Shown here piece by piece: positions 25,829 to 34,654 of a stretch of DNA of 38,044 nt. A program made the position numbers and the translations under genes. Source of the DNA: Actinomycetes bacterium (GTDB lineage Bacteria > Actinomycetota > Acidimicrobiia > Acidimicrobiales > Palsa-688); the NCBI GenBank assembly GCA_021809105.1, contig JAKBAM010000025.1:1-38044 (forward strand). The letters are read 5' to 3'. How positions within the stretch are numbered: the stretch's first letter is position 1; each line of letters starts with the position of its first letter. Under the pieces are notes generated by a model. The model saw only the letters and a program-made list of their open reading frames with translations. It made no database searches and was not told the DNA's origin.

Positions 25829-27255
25829 TGCCCCTGGTGGTCGGCGTCGACTCGTCGACCACTGGTTGCAAAGTCCAGGTGCGTGATGCTGAATCCGGGA
25901 AGGTCGTGGCTTCGGGGCGCGCGCCACACCCTGTGACCAGCCCTCCCTGCAGCGAACAGCATCCCTCCGCTTGGGAGGCCGCCTTCGTCGCTGCGTGCAC
26001 ACAAGCCGGCGTGCCGGCAAAACACCTTCCCGCTGCGGTCGCCATCGGCGCGCAGCAACACGGGCTCGTGGTCCTCGGCGACCGGGGCGAAGTGCTTCGG
26101 CCGGCCAAGTTGTGGAACGACACCGAGTCCGAGCGCGACACCGTCGACCTACTGGCCGCCCTACCGGGCGGGGCTGCGGGCTGGGCCGAGGCCTGCGGCA
26201 GCGTGCCAGTCCCGAGCTTCACGATCACCAAGCTTCGGTGGCTCCGGCGGCGCGAGCCCGACGTGTTCCGCCGAGTGGCGGCGGCAATGTTGCCCCACGA
26301 CTGGCTCACCTTCCGGCTCACCGGCCGCCAGACCACCGATCGCGGCGATGCATCGGGCACCGGCTACTGGTCGCCGTCTGAATCCCGCTACCGGTTCGAC
26401 CTGCTCGACCTGGTCGACAGCACCGTCGAATGGGAATCTGCCTTGCCCGAGGTGCTGGCGCCTGACGCCGTGGCCGGCGAATGGCTCGCGACCGGCGCGA
26501 TGGTGGCGCCGGGCACGGGCGACAACATGGCTGGCGCGCTCGGCCTCGGGATCACTCCAGCCGACCTGGTCCTCAGCTTGGGCACGAGCGGCACCGCCTA
26601 CACCGTCAGCTCACACCCCAGCGCTGACCCAACCGGTGCAGTTGCCGGGTTTGCCGACGCCACCGGCCGCTACCTCCCGCTCGTGTGCACCATGAACGCG
26701 ACCCGGGTGACCGACGCGGTGGCCCGGCTCCTCGGGACACCGAGAGATCGCTTCGACGAGCTGGCGCTGGCGTCGCCACCCGGCGCCGCCGGGATGGTAC
26801 TGGTCCCCCATCTCGACGGCGAGCGCACGCCAAACCGTCCCGGCGCGACCGGCACCCTGACCGGCCTACGGGCAGATGTCAAACCGGAGCAGCTCGCCCG
26901 CGCCGCCGTGGAAGGGGTCGTCTGCAACCTGCTCGCCGGAGCTGATGGCCTGTGCGCTACTACCGGTTCCGATACCGGCCGGGTGTTCCTCGTCGGAGGC
27001 GCAGCGCGTAGTCGTGCCTATCGACGGGTGGTGGCGGACCTGACCGGACGCCCCGTCGTCGTGCCTTCCGACGGCGAGCTGGTGGCGTGCGGGGCCGCGC
27101 TGCAAGCCGCAGCAATCCACCTCGGGTGCGGGTTCGCTGAGTTGGCCCAGGCGTGGGGATCGGGATGCGGAGAGATCGTCGACCCCGACGAGAGCGTCGA
27201 CCGAGACGGGATCCGGGCGGCGTACGCCGCTGCTGTCGCCGGAACACCCTTATGA
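25828..27255 (+). CDS. xylB: Xylulokinase
   Basis: 475 aa FGGY-family sugar kinase. The phosphate-binding start is VVGVDSSTTGCKVQV. The xylulokinase region GAQQHGLVVL with LWNDTES follows, and the catalytic Asp lies in PGTGDNMAGALG. The C-terminal ATP site includes VFLVGGAARS. It converts D-xylulose to xylulose-5-phosphate for the pentose phosphate pathway. The GTG start overlaps the xylA stop by one base (TAGTG). Confidence 0.95.
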   Translation: MPLVVGVDSSTTGCKVQVRDAESGKVVASGRAPHPVTSPPCSEQHPSAWEAAFVAACTQAGVPAKHLPAAVAIGAQQHGLVVLGDRGEVLRPAKLWNDTESERDTVDLLAALPGGAAGWAEACGSVPVPSFTITKLRWLRRREPDVFRRVAAAMLPHDWLTFRLTGRQTTDRGDASGTGYWSPSESRYRFDLLDLVDSTVEWESALPEVLAPDAVAGEWLATGAMVAPGTGDNMAGALGLGITPADLVLSLGTSGTAYTVSSHPSADPTGAVAGFADATGRYLPLVCTMNATRVTDAVARLLGTPRDRFDELALASPPGAAGMVLVPHLDGERTPNRPGATGTLTGLRADVKPEQLARAAVEGVVCNLLAGADGLCATTGSDTGRVFLVGGAARSRAYRRVVADLTGRPVVVPSDGELVACGAALQAAAIHLGCGFAELAQAWGSGCGEIVDPDESVDRDGIRAAYAAAVAGTPL

Positions 27256-27278
27256 CGAGAGTCAGCATTTAGAGTGCG

Positions 27279-28358
27279 ATGATGCGGGGCGCGAGAAGGG
27301 TGGTCATGGCGGACGTAGCCAGGAGCGCCGGGGTTTCGGTGATGACGGTGTCGCGTGTGCTCAGCGGCACTACCGGCGTCGCCGACTCCACCCGCAGCCG
27401 CGTCGAGCACGCCGTGGCCGCCCTCGGCTACTACACCAACACCGCAGCTCGTGTGCTGGCGGGCGGACGATCTCGCACCATTGGCGTCCTGGCAGTAGAG
27501 ACGCAGCAGTTCGGTCCGTCGCACATGCTCTTCGGCATCGAGGCCGCGGCCCGAGCTGCCGGCCACCTCTTGAGCTTCGTCACCCTCGGCCCCGGTGGCG
27601 CCCACGACATCCGCTCGACCCTCGAGCATCTCGGCGCCTCGCACGTCGAAGGGGTGATCGTCGTGGCGCCGGTGCGTGAGGTTCTCGATGCGGTCAAGGT
27701 CCTCGAGGACCACCTGCCTCTGGTAGTGGTCGGGGGCGACCCGTCGATCAATGCAGCGACGGTGACGATCGATCAGTTGGCCGGTGCACGCCTCATCACG
27801 CGACACCTCCTAGACCTCGGCCACGCGACTGTCCATCACGTGCGGGGCCCCCGAGAGTGGATCGACGCCGAGGTGCGATCTCGCGGCTGGTCCGACACGC
27901 TTCGGCGTCATGGCGCACGGAGGCCGAAGGCGCTCGTCGGCGACTGGGAGCCGGGGGGCGGCTACGCCGCAGGTTTGAGCCTCGCTGCCGACCCGGCCGT
28001 GACCGCTATCTTCGCCGCCAACGACCAAACCGCGCTCGGGGTGCTACGCGCTCTCCGCCAGCACGGCCGCCGCGTCCCCGAGGATGTGAGCCTCGTCGGC
28101 TTCGACGACACCCCCGAGGCCGCCTATCTCGTACCATCGCTCACGACGGTGCGGCAGGACTTCGGCGAGGTCGGGCGGCGTTGCGTAGAGCTGGTGCTCT
28201 CGTTGATCGAGGGGGATGCCCCCGTCCAGCACATCATCGTGCCGGCGGAGCTGGTCGTCCGGGAGAGCTCCGCTCCCCCACCCGGCTCCAGCGCCAGAGC
28301 GACAAAGCCAAAAACCGAGGATGCGCAGCAGACCCCCGCGGCTAGACGGCCCGGCTGA
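27279..28358 (+). CDS. LacI-family transcriptional regulator
   Basis: 359 aa. Helix-turn-helix with MADVARSAGVSVMTVSRVLSG and the hinge helix region AARVLAGGRS, then a periplasmic-binding-like sugar domain (TIGVLAVETQ, AIFAANDQTALGVL, VSLVGFDDT). A charged tail of about 25 residues ends the protein. It probably represses the operons carrying TAGCGCTA-type operators at 1305, 24627 and 33398 and, being in the xylA operon, itself; the inducer may be xylose or a glycoside. ATG 27279 is used; ATG 27306 with AGAAGG before it is a shorter option. Confidence 0.92.
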   Translation: MMRGARRVVMADVARSAGVSVMTVSRVLSGTTGVADSTRSRVEHAVAALGYYTNTAARVLAGGRSRTIGVLAVETQQFGPSHMLFGIEAAARAAGHLLSFVTLGPGGAHDIRSTLEHLGASHVEGVIVVAPVREVLDAVKVLEDHLPLVVVGGDPSINAATVTIDQLAGARLITRHLLDLGHATVHHVRGPREWIDAEVRSRGWSDTLRRHGARRPKALVGDWEPGGGYAAGLSLAADPAVTAIFAANDQTALGVLRALRQHGRRVPEDVSLVGFDDTPEAAYLVPSLTTVRQDFGEVGRRCVELVLSLIEGDAPVQHIIVPAELVVRESSAPPPGSSARATKPKTEDAQQTPAARRPG

Positions 28359-28390
28359 TGCCGCGGTGTTCCTGACCCGAGAGGACCGAT

Positions 28391-30922
28391 ATGCCTTTGC
28401 ACAATGTCGCGCCGATGCCGTGGGCCGCGTCGTTCATCAGTCGCGAGCATCCCGCGGCCGCAGGAGATCCGGCGTTGTACTTTCGCCGCGACTTCGAGGT
28501 CGCCGAGCACCTGCAATCAGCCACCTTGTGGGTGAGCGCCCTGGGGATAGTGGAGCCTTTCCTCAACGGTGTCGGGGTCGGCGATGAGGTCCTCGCGCCG
28601 GGCTGGACGTCCTACCGGCACCGGCTGCACGTCAGGGGACACGACGTCACCGAACTCGTATCAACCGGTCGGAACACCATCGGTGCCATCGTTGGGGAGG
28701 GATGGGCGGTCGGGTCGCTGACCTGGGAGAACAGGCGGCACAACTACTCCGACCGGCCGGCACTCTTCGTCCAATTGGAGCTGCGCTACCCGGATCACGC
28801 CGAGGTGATCGGCAGCGACGAGCGGTTTCGGATCGGTCATGGCGCCGTCCGGTCCAATGGCATCTACTCCGGCGAGGACTACGACGCGCGCCTCGAGCCC
28901 GAGGGTTGGAGCGCGCCTGGCTTCGACGATACAGGGTGGGGGGCACCGACCCTGTTCGAATGGAACCTGGACGCTCTCGAAGCGACAACAATTCCGCCGA
29001 TCCGCTGCGTCGAGGAAGTCCTTCCTGTCGACATCAGAAGATCTCCGTCCGGCAAGACCATCGTCGACTTCGGGCAGAACCTGTCGGGCTGGGTGCGCTT
29101 GAGCGTGAATGGGGAAGCGGGGCAGACGGTGACGCTGCGCCATGCCGAGCTGCTCACTCCCGGCGGCGAGATCGAGGCCGAGACCAACCGGACGGCGGCC
29201 GCCACCGACCGCTATACCATGGCCGGTGGCGGGAAGGAGACATGGCACCCCCGCTTCACCTTCCACGGCTTTCGCTACGTCGAGATCGACGGTTGGCCGG
29301 GCAAGCTCGACGCGGCCGACTTGAGCGCGGTCGTCGTGCACAGCGATATGGTCCGCACCGGGTGGTTCGAGACCTCCGACGAGCTCCTCACAAAGCTTCA
29401 CACCAATACCGTGTGGTCGATGCGCGGCAACTTCGTCGGGATTCCAACCGACTGCCCCCAGCGCGACGAGCGACTCGGCTGGACCGGCGATCTCAACGCG
29501 TTTGCCCCGACCGCTGCTTACCTCTACGACGTCCGGGAAGTCCTTGGCTCATGGCTTCGCGACCTGGCTGCCGAGCAACGCGCGTCCGGCAACGTTCCCT
29601 GGGTGGTCCCGAACGTCCTGACCACACCCGCGGCACCGACCGCGCTTTGGAGCGATGTCGCCGTGAGCCTGCCGTGGCTGCTCTACCAGGAGTACGGCGA
29701 TCCCGCCATCTTGGAGCGCAGCTACGGCTCCATGGTCAGCTTCATCAGACAGGTGGAGCAGGCATTGGACCCCACCGGCCTGTGGGGATCGGGATTCCAG
29801 TTCGGGGATTGGTTGGATCCCGATGCCCCACCTGACAACGCGGCTGGTGGGAAGACCGATCGCTACCTCGTCGCGTCCGCCTACTTGTGCAAGACCACCC
29901 AGGAAATGGCCGCTACGGCTTCAGTCTTGGGCAAGCACGAAGACGCTGCGCATTTCGAGCGCCTGGCCAAGCGGGTGCGTGCGGCATTCCAGCGCGAATA
30001 TGTGACAGCAGCAGGTCGGGTGGTCAACGAGACGGCCACTGCGTATGCGCTCGCCATCATGTTCGGGATCCTCGACGGCGACCAGAGGCCGGTCGCTGGC
30101 AACCGACTCGCAGAGATCGTCGAAGGGGCCCGCTACAAGATCTCGACCGGCTTCGCAGGCACACCCTTCGTGACCGACGCGCTCAGCGTCACAGGACATC
30201 TCGAGGAGGCGTACGCCTTGATGCTCGAGAAGGGGTGCCCTTCATTCCTATATCCCGTGACGATGGGGGCGACGACGGTGTGGGAGCGGTGGGACGCGGT
30301 CCTGCCCGACGGCAGCCTCAACTCGACGGGGATGACTTCTCTCAACCACTACGCTCTTGGCGCCGTCGCGGACTGGATGCACCGAGTGATCGGCGGCCTC
30401 GAGCGGGTCGAGCCCGGCTGGGCACGCCTGCGCATCGCCCCCCGACCCGGCGGAGGCCTCCACCACGCCACGGCTGTGCACGACACCGTGCGCGGGAGAG
30501 CCAGCGTCGCGTGGAGCATCGATGACGGCGAGATGGTCCTGGAGGCGACCGTGCCCGCGGGGAGCACCGCCACAGTGGTCCTCCCCCTCCACCCGGAGCA
30601 GTTGATCGAGGAGGTCGGATCCGGGACCCACTCGTGGCGCTACCGGGTCCCCGAAGGCTACGGGTTACCAGCGGAGCTCACGATGGACACGCCGTTGAAG
30701 GAGCTCGCCAAGCAGGGGGGGGTCTGGAGCGCCGTAACCGAAGTGCTACGCACATACTTCCCGAGCACTCCACTCGACGCAGGGCTCGGTATCCCGCAGG
30801 TTGCCGCCATGTCGTTGAACATGGTCGTCCGCGATCATCCCGAAGGAGGCCCGGGCCTCGCCCGGGATCTCATCGCTGCCCTCGACCCTGTCGCGGTCGA
30901 AAAGGAGGGCTCTGGTCGCTAG
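28391..30922 (+). CDS. GH78 alpha-L-rhamnosidase
   Basis: 843 aa. Inverting enzyme that removes terminal alpha-L-rhamnose. Order: N-terminal beta-sandwich domains (ALYFRRDFEVAEH; FLNGVGVGDEVLAPGWTSY, a carbohydrate-binding fold), then the (alpha/alpha)6 barrel. Its acid segment DCPQRDERLGWTGD contains D354 and the general acid candidate E360. The general base region GATTVWERWD contains E632. A beta-sandwich and then an extra helical tail of about 80 residues follow (LTMDTPLKELA ...), resembling the tail of the esterase at 7428. GAGAGGA precedes the ATG. No signal peptide. Ends in a 4-bp overlap with the convergent GH2 gene. Confidence 0.94.
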   Translation: MPLHNVAPMPWAASFISREHPAAAGDPALYFRRDFEVAEHLQSATLWVSALGIVEPFLNGVGVGDEVLAPGWTSYRHRLHVRGHDVTELVSTGRNTIGAIVGEGWAVGSLTWENRRHNYSDRPALFVQLELRYPDHAEVIGSDERFRIGHGAVRSNGIYSGEDYDARLEPEGWSAPGFDDTGWGAPTLFEWNLDALEATTIPPIRCVEEVLPVDIRRSPSGKTIVDFGQNLSGWVRLSVNGEAGQTVTLRHAELLTPGGEIEAETNRTAAATDRYTMAGGGKETWHPRFTFHGFRYVEIDGWPGKLDAADLSAVVVHSDMVRTGWFETSDELLTKLHTNTVWSMRGNFVGIPTDCPQRDERLGWTGDLNAFAPTAAYLYDVREVLGSWLRDLAAEQRASGNVPWVVPNVLTTPAAPTALWSDVAVSLPWLLYQEYGDPAILERSYGSMVSFIRQVEQALDPTGLWGSGFQFGDWLDPDAPPDNAAGGKTDRYLVASAYLCKTTQEMAATASVLGKHEDAAHFERLAKRVRAAFQREYVTAAGRVVNETATAYALAIMFGILDGDQRPVAGNRLAEIVEGARYKISTGFAGTPFVTDALSVTGHLEEAYALMLEKGCPSFLYPVTMGATTVWERWDAVLPDGSLNSTGMTSLNHYALGAVADWMHRVIGGLERVEPGWARLRIAPRPGGGLHHATAVHDTVRGRASVAWSIDDGEMVLEATVPAGSTATVVLPLHPEQLIEEVGSGTHSWRYRVPEGYGLPAELTMDTPLKELAKQGGVWSAVTEVLRTYFPSTPLDAGLGIPQVAAMSLNMVVRDHPEGGPGLARDLIAALDPVAVEKEGSGR

Positions 30923-33375
30923 GGCGCCTGCTTCGCATCGATCGAGATCCGCCGCTCGCACCCTTCGGAGGTGGCGATCAAGGTGATCTCCCCTGCGCCG
31001 GTGGGGCGCACAACGGCCAGGGCTCGCCCATCGAAGGTGGTGCAGCTCGACCCCGTGAAGGGCTCCTCGGTGGCCGGGTTGGCGCTGGCCAGACCCTGGA
31101 GCACGCCCGGGCCCTCCAGCTGGATGTGAACGGGTCGATCCGCAGCGCTGTGGAGGTTGCCGGTCTCGTCCACCAAGGTCAGCGAGACGAAGGCCAGGTC
31201 GGCGGGACCCGCTTCGATGGCGGCTCGGTCAGCGCGGACGTCGAGCAGCACCGGCCCTGACGCGGAGCGGAGGGCGCTGCGCCCGATCTCCTTGCCGTCG
31301 CGCCGGGCGACGGCCTCGAGCAGACCCGGTTCGTACACCGTGTCGAACTCAGCCCGGTACCGCTGGGAGGCGCCGGCAGGTAGCCGGCCGATCGACCGGC
31401 CGTTGACGAGCAGCTCCACCTCGTCGGCATCGGCGTAGACCTCGACGACCACCGGTGCGCCCTGTTGGGCCTTCCAGCTCCAGGACGAGACGGAGTCGCT
31501 CCACGACCAGGGGGTGGACTGGGCTGCCGTGCCGTGGTGCTCGGGACGGCGCACGGCAATGTAGGGATCGGAGCGCAGCCCGAATACGATCTCGCGGTAG
31601 TACGACTGCGGGCGGCGGTAACCGGTGATGTCTATGTCACCGCACCACGCAGCCACCCAGGGGTAATCGCCGTGGAACGACGCCATTCCGCCGGCCGCAG
31701 CTGGTGCATCGTAGGCCGTCCGGCCAATCCCTACTTCCCCCAGATAGTCCCAACCCGTCCAGGTGAAGTCGCCGATGACCTGGGGGTTCTCTGTCACGGC
31801 GCGCCATCCGCTGTCGATCGCCACCGGATGAGTCTCGCTGGCCACCACCACCCGCTCGGGGAACAGCTCGCGGTCCAGGGCGAAACGTTGCTCCATGTAG
31901 TTGTAGCCGGCGACGTCCAGATAAGACATGGTCTCCGCGGACTTCTTGGCGACCACCGGCGACCGCATCAGATCGGAGAGCACGTCGATGAGGTTGGTCA
32001 TCGCGGTGTTTACGCCGGTACCCCCATCGGTTGAACCGTCGCCACCGTGCAATTCCTCGCCGAGGCGTGAGAACAGCTCGGGGCCGCCAACCAAGAGCCC
32101 GCTGACGGCCTGGGTGACATAGCGGCTCGAGTCGAGGGAGCGGACCTTCTCGGCCAGGTCGCGGCCACATCGGGCTCCCTCTGGGATCCCGGCCTCGGGG
32201 ATCTCGTTGCCGATGCTGTAGAGGACGACACTCGGATGGTTGACGTCCTTGCGGACCATCGACTCGATGTCCTCCTCCCACCAGTCCGGGAAGCGCAATG
32301 CGTAGTCGTGCTCGCTCTTCGGTTGCGCCCACATGTCGAACGCCTCGTCCATGACCAAGACGCCGAGGCGGTCACACGCGTCCAGCATGGCCTTGCTCAT
32401 CGGGTTGTGCGCGCTCCTGATGGCGTTGAAGCCCGCGGCCTTCAGCAGCTCCACGCGACGCTCCTCTGCTCGGTCGATGGCGGCCGAACCAAGTGGACCG
32501 TTGTCGTGATGCACGCAAGCGCCTCGCAACAGCACAGGCTGACCGTTCAGTCGCAGTCCCCGGGAGGGATCGAGTGCGAGCGATCGGATACCGAAAGTCG
32601 TGGAGTCCTCGTCGAGCACGACATCGCCGGCCAGGAGGGTTACCCGGCAGCGGTAGAGCTGAGGGTGGTCGAGGCTCCAGCGCCGGGGACCCGGTACGTG
32701 CAGGCGCTGGCGGGCAGTCACCTCCTCGCCGGGCCGGGTTGTCACCGGCGCTTCACTCGAGGCCACCACCGTTCCACTCGGATCGACCAACTCGACCCGG
32801 ACGAAGACCTCGGGGACGGCAGGCGACTGGTTGCGCACGAAAGCGGCGACCTCCACAATGGCGACTTCATCATCGATCTCTGGGGTGAGCACCTCGAGGC
32901 GACCGGGCACGAAGTGGACCCGGCTCCCCTGCCAGAGCCAGACGTTGCGGTAGATGCCCGCACCCGAGTACCACCTACTGTCGTCGTGAGCCCGTGCCTC
33001 TACGCGCACCTCGTTGTCCGCTCCTGAGCGCAGCAGGTGGTCGACCTGTACGTAGAAATCGGAGTAGCCGCCGGGGCGGCGCCCGGCGAGGGTGCCGTTG
33101 ACCCACACCATCGCATCGCGGTAGACGCCCTCGAACTCCAAGAACACTGCGGTACCGGCCTGGTCCGCCGGCGCGGCGAGAGTCGTGCGGTACTCCCAGC
33201 AGCCCCCCGGGAAGTAGGCGTTGGCCGGACCCGCCTCCGGGGTGCGCGGCGTGGCGATCATGGCGTCGTGAGGCAGTGTCACCGGCTGCGGCTCTGGCCC
33301 TGTGCCGAGCCGCTCGGCGAAGTGATTGGTTTTCGGCCGGACAGTCCAGCCGTCGTTGCAGATGGATCGACGCAT
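30919..33375 (-). CDS. GH2 beta-galactosidase-type glycosidase
   Basis: 818 aa. N-terminal jelly roll (GGCWEYRTTL ... DAMVWVNG), immunoglobulin-like domain, TIM barrel and C-terminal beta domains. Catalytic acid/base E391 in SIGNEIPE and nucleophile E514 in VVASETHP. Also diagnostic are RGACVHHDNG and RSAHNP. The C-terminal part (VEVYADADEVELLVNG, a DUF4982-like region) is common in actinobacterial and Bacteroidetes GH2 enzymes. No signal peptide is seen. Usual products are galactose or, for close relatives, other beta-linked sugars, which would feed GalK and GalT. A LacI-type operator lies 23 bp upstream. Confidence 0.93.
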   Translation of the reverse strand: MRRSICNDGWTVRPKTNHFAERLGTGPEPQPVTLPHDAMIATPRTPEAGPANAYFPGGCWEYRTTLAAPADQAGTAVFLEFEGVYRDAMVWVNGTLAGRRPGGYSDFYVQVDHLLRSGADNEVRVEARAHDDSRWYSGAGIYRNVWLWQGSRVHFVPGRLEVLTPEIDDEVAIVEVAAFVRNQSPAVPEVFVRVELVDPSGTVVASSEAPVTTRPGEEVTARQRLHVPGPRRWSLDHPQLYRCRVTLLAGDVVLDEDSTTFGIRSLALDPSRGLRLNGQPVLLRGACVHHDNGPLGSAAIDRAEERRVELLKAAGFNAIRSAHNPMSKAMLDACDRLGVLVMDEAFDMWAQPKSEHDYALRFPDWWEEDIESMVRKDVNHPSVVLYSIGNEIPEAGIPEGARCGRDLAEKVRSLDSSRYVTQAVSGLLVGGPELFSRLGEELHGGDGSTDGGTGVNTAMTNLIDVLSDLMRSPVVAKKSAETMSYLDVAGYNYMEQRFALDRELFPERVVVASETHPVAIDSGWRAVTENPQVIGDFTWTGWDYLGEVGIGRTAYDAPAAAGGMASFHGDYPWVAAWCGDIDITGYRRPQSYYREIVFGLRSDPYIAVRRPEHHGTAAQSTPWSWSDSVSSWSWKAQQGAPVVVEVYADADEVELLVNGRSIGRLPAGASQRYRAEFDTVYEPGLLEAVARRDGKEIGRSALRSASGPVLLDVRADRAAIEAGPADLAFVSLTLVDETGNLHSAADRPVHIQLEGPGVLQGLASANPATEEPFTGSSCTTFDGRALAVVRPTGAGEITLIATSEGCERRISIDAKQAP

Positions 33376-33397
33376 GAGGAGTGATCCTAGCGATTTG

Positions 33398-33412
33398 ATG
33401 TTATCGCTATCA
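33398..33412 (-). promoter_or_regulatory. LacI-type operator/promoter of the GH2 gene
   Basis: Imperfect palindrome read on the minus strand as TGATAGCGATAACA (33412-33399; two mismatched pairs), overlapping a -10-like TAACAT (33403-33398). The leader would be about 15-18 bases. It is also just after the stop of the upstream amidohydrolase gene, so GH2 has its own promoter. Confidence 0.65.
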
Positions 33413-33423
33413 CACCCTGCAGA

Positions 33424-34620
33424 TCAGAGGCGGGCTTGGACCGAAGCCATCGGGGTCGCCTGCATATCGGCGGGATCGAAGCCGACTCGTTCGATGTGCG
33501 GCTCGAGCACGGCCAGGTCGAAGCCGTAGACCGCAGCGGCATTGCCGTAGAAGATCTTCCGCGCCGCGGCTTCGTCCAGCCCGGGATGGCGGAGCAGACC
33601 CGCGGCTTGCCCGAGAGTTTCGAACGTCGTGGACTCGAAGTGTGGGAAGTCGACGCCGTACATGACAGTCTCGGGCGTGACACCTGCGGTGGCACCCTCA
33701 CCCACCTCGACATTTTCCTCGAACTGCACCATCGTGAAGGGTGAAAGCCCCATGTGGCAGTTGGTGGTCCAGTATTCGCTGGCCAGCCGGCTGAAGGCAC
33801 GCTCCCGCCTCATGAGCCTGGCGAACGCCATCCAGTCGTCGTCGTGGGTGAGGCGCTTGTCGAGATCGCGGATCGTCGGAGCGATCCAACCTGCTCCGGT
33901 CTCGACGAAGGCGACATGTAGGTCTGGGAAGCGGTCGAAAACGCCGCCCAGGATCATCTGCCACAGCGAGCGGCCGGAATAGAACTGCTGCTCGATGGCC
34001 AACGTCATGATCGCAGCAAATCCGGGGGGCTGGTAAGTGGGCGTGCCCGCGCCGCCGTGCTGGCTGATCGGAAGCCCGACGGCTTGGCAGGCGGCCCAGA
34101 TCGGGTCGAGCTCAGGATCGAAGAACGCCTTCCCTCCCGGCAGCAGCGAGGGCATCATGATCCCTCCGAGTCCGTTCTCCTTTGCCCAATGGATGTCTTC
34201 GATGGCGAGGTCGATGTCGTCGAACGAGACCACCGCCTGGCCAGCACGCCGCCCCGGCGCCTCTGCACAGAAGTCAGCGAGCCAGCGGTTGTAGGCCACC
34301 CTTGCCTGCCGGTCGAGCACGGGATCGTCCACCCGGCCCGCGTCCTCGAACCGGCGGGTCGCGAAGGGCAAGCCGTTCGGGAACAGCACCTCGGCCACGA
34401 CGCCTTCACTCTCGAGCTGGCGCAACCGTCGCCCGGAGTCCCATTGGCACTCCGGCTCGATACCCGGCTTGACGTTGCCGGCGTCAGGGATGCCCTGTCG
34501 CTCCTGCGCAGCCACCCAGTCGTCGTAGTGGTTGACATACCGGCTGTCGAAGTACTCGCGGTAACCCGCCCGAGTCGCCTTGGCGTGACCGTCGACGGAG
34601 ATTATGGCCATCCGGTTCAT
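33424..34620 (-). CDS. Amidohydrolase family 2 (TIM-barrel metal-dependent hydrolase/decarboxylase)
   Basis: 398 aa. Family layout: N-terminal metal motif IISVDGHA (D10, H12), middle HGGAG after ISQ, and the C-terminal Asp in MYGVDFPHFEST. Members hydrolyse, decarboxylate or isomerise cyclic acids such as aromatic acids. No substrate follows from the sequence. The ATG at 34620 with GGAAAGG a few bases upstream was chosen; the open frame extends 33 codons further without support. It lies 34 bp from the exporter gene in the same direction. Confidence 0.86.
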   Translation of the reverse strand: MNRMAIISVDGHAKATRAGYREYFDSRYVNHYDDWVAAQERQGIPDAGNVKPGIEPECQWDSGRRLRQLESEGVVAEVLFPNGLPFATRRFEDAGRVDDPVLDRQARVAYNRWLADFCAEAPGRRAGQAVVSFDDIDLAIEDIHWAKENGLGGIMMPSLLPGGKAFFDPELDPIWAACQAVGLPISQHGGAGTPTYQPPGFAAIMTLAIEQQFYSGRSLWQMILGGVFDRFPDLHVAFVETGAGWIAPTIRDLDKRLTHDDDWMAFARLMRRERAFSRLASEYWTTNCHMGLSPFTMVQFEENVEVGEGATAGVTPETVMYGVDFPHFESTTFETLGQAAGLLRHPGLDEAAARKIFYGNAAAVYGFDLAVLEPHIERVGFDPADMQATPMASVQARL

Positions 34621-34654
34621 AGTTGCCTTTCCGGCGCAACCCTCGGTTGCACCT

